A DNA stretch of 8,563 nt, taken from Pseudolabrys sp. GTDB lineage: Bacteria > Pseudomonadota > Alphaproteobacteria > Rhizobiales > Xanthobacteraceae. This document shows positions 5,884 to 8,563 of the stretch, one piece after another (positions within the stretch are counted from its first letter, which is position 1; each line of letters begins with the position of its first letter). The notes beneath the pieces were generated by a model. The model saw only the letters and a list, made by a program, of their open reading frames with translations, made no database searches and was not told the DNA's origin. The translations under genes and the position numbers were made by a program. Location: NCBI GenBank assembly GCA_019246455.1, contig JAFAQJ010000109.1, positions 1-8,563 of the forward strand, in the 5' to 3' direction.

Positions 5884-6999
5884 CTAAACGGAAAGCGTCT
5901 GCCGGCCGACCCAATCGACCACCTGCTTGAGCGCGGTTAACCGCTTTTGCCCGGCGTTGCGCGCGGCCTCATAGACCACAATTTGCCGGTCGGCGCTGGT
6001 GCCGTTGTCGAGGATCCTGCTCAGTCGCTCAATCTCGTTCTGGCAACGCAGGGCGCCGACGTCTTCGGCGACGAAGTCCAGCACCTCGTCGAGCCACTCC
6101 TTCGTCGTAATCGGCATGCGGCGAAACGGATCGACGAAGGTCGCTGCGATCCCATAGCGTTGCGCGTGCCACTTGTTTTCAATGGTGATCGCGCGCCCCA
6201 CCCGGTCGAAACCGGCGTTGAGCGCGCGGTCGCGGTCCAGCGCACGAACGAGGCACTGAAACAGTGCGGCGATGGCTGCTGCGTCGTCAATCGAAGTGCA
6301 ACTATCAGCGACCCGCAGCTCGATGGTCGGGAAATTCCGTGCCGGGCGGATTGCCCACCAGATGTAGCTCTCGTCGGGAATGACGCGCGCCCCGACCAGC
6401 GCGTCCACAAATTCGCGGTAATCTTCTTGGGTGCGCAAGAGCGGCGGCAAGCCGGTGCGTGGCAATTCGTCATAGGCTGCCAAACGATAGCCGCGCAGGC
6501 CCGTCATGTGCTCCTGCCAGAATGGGGACGAAGTCGACAGTGCTAGCAACAGGGGGAGGTACGGCGAAAGCCGCATCATGAGATCGACGCGGGTCGAAAC
6601 GTCGGGTACTTCGACGTGCACATGCATGCCGCAAAGCATGTTGCGGCGTCCGATCATTTGCAGATCGTCGAGAATTACGTCGTAGCGCGCCTTTGGCGTC
6701 AGGGTCTGTTCGGACCACCGCGCCAGCGGAAATGTCCCCACTGCGGCAATGCCGAGGCTGCGAGAAGCTGCTGTCTTGCCCAGCGTTGTTCGGTAACCGG
6801 CGAGATGCTGACGCGCTTGCGAAACGGCTTCGCACGGCGGTGTCGCGACTTCGATCTGCGACTGCAACATTTCTGTCATGACGCGATCGCCAAGACACCG
6901 TTTCGCCTCAGCCAAAAAAGTTTTGTCGGCGCGATTGGCCGCGCGCCGTGTCTTCAGGTCGAACACAAAGAATTCTTCCTCGATACCGATTGAATACAT
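5884..6999 (-). CDS. YbdK-type carboxylate-amine ligase (GCS2 family)
   Basis: Member of the glutamate-cysteine ligase family 2 (YbdK-like), ATP-dependent enzymes joining a carboxylate to an amine; E. coli YbdK has only weak glutamate-cysteine ligase activity. The 371 residues match the usual length. Motifs are YSIGIEEEFF (2-11), LQSQIEVATPPC (45-56), MLCGMHVHVEVPD (121-133), LSTSSPFWQEHMTGLRGYR (154-172), PTIELRVADSC (214-224) and ENKWHAQRYG (254-263). The start at 6999 is chosen because GAGG lies about nine bases upstream and MYSIGIEEE is the canonical beginning. A TTG at 7065 in the same frame would overlap the promoter and is rejected. It is a single gene with its own EcfG-type promoter, isolated by a terminator from dsbA and by a gap from aroQ. 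A stress-linked thiol or peptide-like product is inference; the true substrates are unknown. Confidence 0.9.
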   Translation of the reverse strand: MYSIGIEEEFFVFDLKTRRAANRADKTFLAEAKRCLGDRVMTEMLQSQIEVATPPCEAVSQARQHLAGYRTTLGKTAASRSLGIAAVGTFPLARWSEQTLTPKARYDVILDDLQMIGRRNMLCGMHVHVEVPDVSTRVDLMMRLSPYLPLLLALSTSSPFWQEHMTGLRGYRLAAYDELPRTGLPPLLRTQEDYREFVDALVGARVIPDESYIWWAIRPARNFPTIELRVADSCTSIDDAAAIAALFQCLVRALDRDRALNAGFDRVGRAITIENKWHAQRYGIAATFVDPFRRMPITTKEWLDEVLDFVAEDVGALRCQNEIERLSRILDNGTSADRQIVVYEAARNAGQKRLTALKQVVDWVGRQTLSV

Positions 7000-7038
7000 G
7001 CTGAAATGCCTCGCGTTGGAAAATACGGGGCGCGCTTC

Positions 7039-7063
7039 AACGATTAAACTTGCGACGGGTTCC
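7039..7063 (-). promoter_or_regulatory. EcfG-type (general stress response) promoter of the carboxylate-amine ligase
   Basis: On the minus strand, GGAAC (7063-7059), 16 bases, then CGTT (7042-7039). This is an exact fit to the alphaproteobacterial EcfG consensus GGAAC-N16/17-CGTT. Transcription would start near 7031, giving a leader of about 32 bases that holds the GAGG ribosome binding site before the ATG at 6999. It begins immediately after the dsbA terminator, where a promoter is required if the ligase is to be expressed independently. Confidence 0.72.
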
Positions 7064-7071
7064 AAAACGAA

Positions 7072-7098
7072 AAAAGCGCCGCATTGTGCGGCGCTTTT
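7072..7098 (-). terminator. Rho-independent terminator of the dsbA-like gene
   Basis: The arms AAAAGCGCCGCA (7072-7083) and TGCGGCGCTTTT (7087-7098) are a perfect 12-base inverted repeat with a three-base loop. On the minus strand it lies 18 bases after the dsbA-like stop and continues into a T-run (TTTTTTCGTTTT). It is strong and nearly symmetric, so it would also work on plus-strand transcripts. Confidence 0.9.
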
Positions 7099-7116
7099 GG
7101 CAGAAAATTCGGGGAT

Positions 7117-7878
7117 TCAGCAAGACGCTTTGCCACAGCGATTCGTGCTGATCTTTTCCTTCAGTGCGGCGAGGCCGACCGCACCAACCACGACATCCTT
7201 GCCGATGACATAACTCGGCGTGCCGTTCAGTCCGAGCGTTTCGGCAAGCTTGAAGCTTTCAGCAAGCTGCGATTTCACCTCGTCGCTCTCCATGTCTTTC
7301 TCGATGCGTGCGACGTCGAAACCCGCTTCTTTGGCCGCAGCCAGCGCGCGCGCCTTATTGGCTTCGCCGCGGCCGCCAAGCAGCTTCTGATGGAAGTCTA
7401 GATATTTTTTTCCGATTTTGTCCTGGAGGCGCGCGGCGGCGGCGACCTTGGCGGCTTCAACCGAGCCGGGCCCGAGCACCGGGAATTCTTTGAGCACAAC
7501 TTTGAGATTCTTGTCGTGTTGCAGCAGGTCCATCATGTCGGCCATCGCGCGCTTGCAGTAGCCGCAGTTGTAGTCGAAGAACTCGACCATCGTGACATTG
7601 CCCTCTGGGTTGCCGAGCGTCACTTGATAGGGCGAGCTAAAGAGCGGCTTGGCATTTTCCTTGACAGCCGCTTCGTGCTTTTCGCTCTCGGCCGCCGCCT
7701 GGCGCTTCTCGAGTTCGGCCATGGCGTCCTGCAGCACTTCCGGGTGGGAGACCAGATATTCGCGCACGATCTTTTCGATCTCGTTGCGCTGCGCGGGGCC
7801 GAATTCGTCAGCATGGGCTGCGAAGACTACACTGGCGGCCGACAATGCAATGGCGGCGAGAAGGGAGGCCCGGTTCAT
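7117..7878 (-). CDS. Periplasmic DsbA/ScsC-like thiol-disulfide oxidoreductase
   Basis: Exported thioredoxin-fold protein of 253 residues. Residues 1 to about 24 are a signal peptide (cleavage near AHA/DEF). Residues 25-70 resemble the N-terminal helical segment of ScsC-like proteins (AQRNEIEKIVREYLVSHPEVLQDAMAEL), which in ScsC drives oligomer formation. The thioredoxin-fold domain follows, with the redox motif CGYC at 105-108 in EFFDYNCGYCKRAM and the cis-proline in NGTPSYV (P221). The very C-terminus adds two further cysteines, C248 and C253 (CGKASC). The start at 7878 has AAGGA about nine bases upstream; a longer reading from 7989 would overlap the protease gene and lacks an immediate signal peptide. 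It follows the M48/TPR gene by 50 bases and is probably co-transcribed with it. Whether it oxidises or isomerises disulfides cannot be told. Confidence 0.93.
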   Translation of the reverse strand: MNRASLLAAIALSAASVVFAAHADEFGPAQRNEIEKIVREYLVSHPEVLQDAMAELEKRQAAAESEKHEAAVKENAKPLFSSPYQVTLGNPEGNVTMVEFFDYNCGYCKRAMADMMDLLQHDKNLKVVLKEFPVLGPGSVEAAKVAAAARLQDKIGKKYLDFHQKLLGGRGEANKARALAAAKEAGFDVARIEKDMESDEVKSQLAESFKLAETLGLNGTPSYVIGKDVVVGAVGLAALKEKISTNRCGKASC

Positions 7879-7906
7879 GACGATCGTCCTTGTCCTAACA
7901 GATGTT

Positions 7907-7917
7907 GGGGTAACCCC
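7907..7917. repeat. Small inverted repeat GGGGT-A-ACCCC before the dsbA-like gene
   Basis: A perfect 5-1-5 inverted repeat within the 50-base gap between the M48 gene and the dsbA-like gene. It could be a minor regulatory or mRNA-stability element, or chance. Confidence 0.2.
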
Positions 7918-7928
7918 GATCCGGTTAA

Positions 7929-8563
7929 TTAATTCGCTGTGGCGCCGGGCTGCGCTTTCACAGTTGCGAGATCGTCGGCCTGCACCCACGCGGGCGAGCC
8001 AATCGGAAGCCGTGTCTTTGCCCGGCTGGCAAGCTGGCGCGCGGTTTTGATGTCGCCGCGATAAAACGCCGATTGAGCGGACGACAGATCCGCCTGCGCT
8101 AGATCACCCTTCTTGCCATAAGCCATCGCCAGTTGCGCATAAGCGTCCGGGGCCTCCGGCTCACGCTGGATCGAAGACTTTAGAAGCGATATCGCCTCTT
8201 CGGCGTAAGTCTTGTTGTCGGTGGCGACCAGCGCCTGACCGAGCAGGATCTGGATCAAGGCGGAATTCGACAGATGCACGGCCTGGCGCAGCGGCGCGAT
8301 GGCCTCGCTCGGCTTGCCGCCTTCCAGCAGGGCCTGGCCTTTAAGTTCGTAAAAGTACGGATTGTTTGGTTGCGCGTGGATCAGCTCATCGATCTGCGCG
8401 ATAGCTTGCCGCAATTCGGCATGACGATAAGTCGAAATCGCACGCGCGTATTTGGCCGGCAAGCTTTGATCGCTTAATGGATAGCGCCGTGCAACCGTGT
8501 CAGCCCGATCAAGGAAGCCCGATAGCTTGGCTCGCATCAAGTCATGCCGCAGTTGCAGCTCCG
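7929..8563 (-). CDS. M48-family metalloprotease, C-terminal TPR half (partial at right edge)
   Basis: The reading frame stays open to the window edge, so 210 residues are visible and the N-terminal part, including any HEXXH zinc motif and signal peptide, lies outside. The sequence begins LQLRHDLMRAKLSGFLDR, the characteristic link between protease and repeats in BepA-like M48 proteins, followed by LPAKYARAISTYRHAELRQAI. Tetratricopeptide-like helix pairs then run to near the end (NPYFYELKGQALLEGGKPSEAI, ALIQILLGQALVATD, PDAYAQLAMAYGKKGDLAQADLS). The stop is TAA at 7929-7931. Such proteins act in the periplasm in outer-membrane protein quality control, consistent with the dsbA-like gene 50 bases downstream. 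The TTG codon at 8540 is internal, not a start. The family call rests on the linker and TPR pattern, because the catalytic domain is not seen. Confidence 0.82.
   Translation of the reverse strand, partial: ELQLRHDLMRAKLSGFLDRADTVARRYPLSDQSLPAKYARAISTYRHAELRQAIAQIDELIHAQPNNPYFYELKGQALLEGGKPSEAIAPLRQAVHLSNSALIQILLGQALVATDNKTYAEEAISLLKSSIQREPEAPDAYAQLAMAYGKKGDLAQADLSSAQSAFYRGDIKTARQLASRAKTRLPIGSPAWVQADDLATVKAQPGATAN

Noticed and set aside
5947..6546. Plus-strand open frame of 199 codons within the ligase gene
   Set aside because: Antisense shadow of a well-supported YbdK-type gene.
7000..7065. N-terminal extension of the ligase from a TTG at 7065
   Set aside because: It would overlap the EcfG-type promoter and nearly touch the dsbA terminator; the ATG at 6999 has a ribosome binding site and the canonical family N-terminus.
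7879..7989. N-terminal extension of the dsbA-like protein from 7989
   Set aside because: It overlaps the end of the M48 gene and would bury the signal peptide; the ATG at 7878 is preceded by AAGGA and starts a good signal peptide.
8538..8540. TTG at 8540 as the start of a small TPR protein
   Set aside because: The frame continues upstream to the window edge with family-like residues (ELQLRHD), so this is an internal codon of a truncated M48 gene.
1..8563. CRISPR arrays, tRNA or rRNA genes, insertion sequences, riboswitches
   Set aside because: No repeat-spacer periodicity, transposase, cloverleaf-like segment or recognisable aptamer was seen on either strand.

Overview
The window looks like chromosomal DNA of an alphaproteobacterium of the order Hyphomicrobiales (Rhizobiales), probably near the Bradyrhizobium/Xanthobacteraceae side. 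The evidence is the GC-rich coding, a type II dehydroquinase next to accB-accC, a DUF2155 protein, an orphan Bug-type solute-binding protein, and an M48 protease followed by a DsbA/ScsC-like protein. No RNA gene, insertion sequence, CRISPR array, origin or phage gene was seen, and no gene-free stretch exceeds about 200 bases.

Layout, left to right. A probable 3' tail of a plus-strand gene (1-81) meets an orphan tripartite-tricarboxylate-type binding protein (86-1069, minus). After a 193-base divergent gap comes a secreted DUF2155 protein (1263-2243, plus), whose stop codon overlaps that of aat (2240-2908, minus). A second divergent gap separates aat from a stand-alone receiver-domain response regulator (3065-3448, plus). 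Next is the minus-strand housekeeping run aroQ-accB-accC (5772 down to 3457), then a YbdK-type carboxylate-amine ligase (6999-5884, minus). Last are a periplasmic thiol-disulfide protein (7878-7117, minus) and the C-terminal TPR half of an M48 metalloprotease that runs off the right edge.

How the genes work together. AccB and AccC are two of the acetyl-CoA carboxylase subunits, AroQ serves the shikimate pathway, and Aat marks proteins for N-end-rule degradation. The M48/TPR protein and the DsbA/ScsC-like protein both belong to envelope protein quality control. The ligase and the response regulator sit as single genes inside this housekeeping neighbourhood.

The most interesting signal is regulatory. 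The ligase has an exact match to the alphaproteobacterial general-stress (EcfG-type) promoter pattern, GGAAC-N16-CGTT, squeezed between the dsbA terminator and its own ribosome binding site. The response regulator has a one-mismatch version, TGAAC-N16-CGTT, at the equivalent distance from a strong ribosome binding site. Both genes may therefore be general-stress-response members placed within a housekeeping cluster. I found no obviously new multi-gene system; the rest is ordinary core genome.
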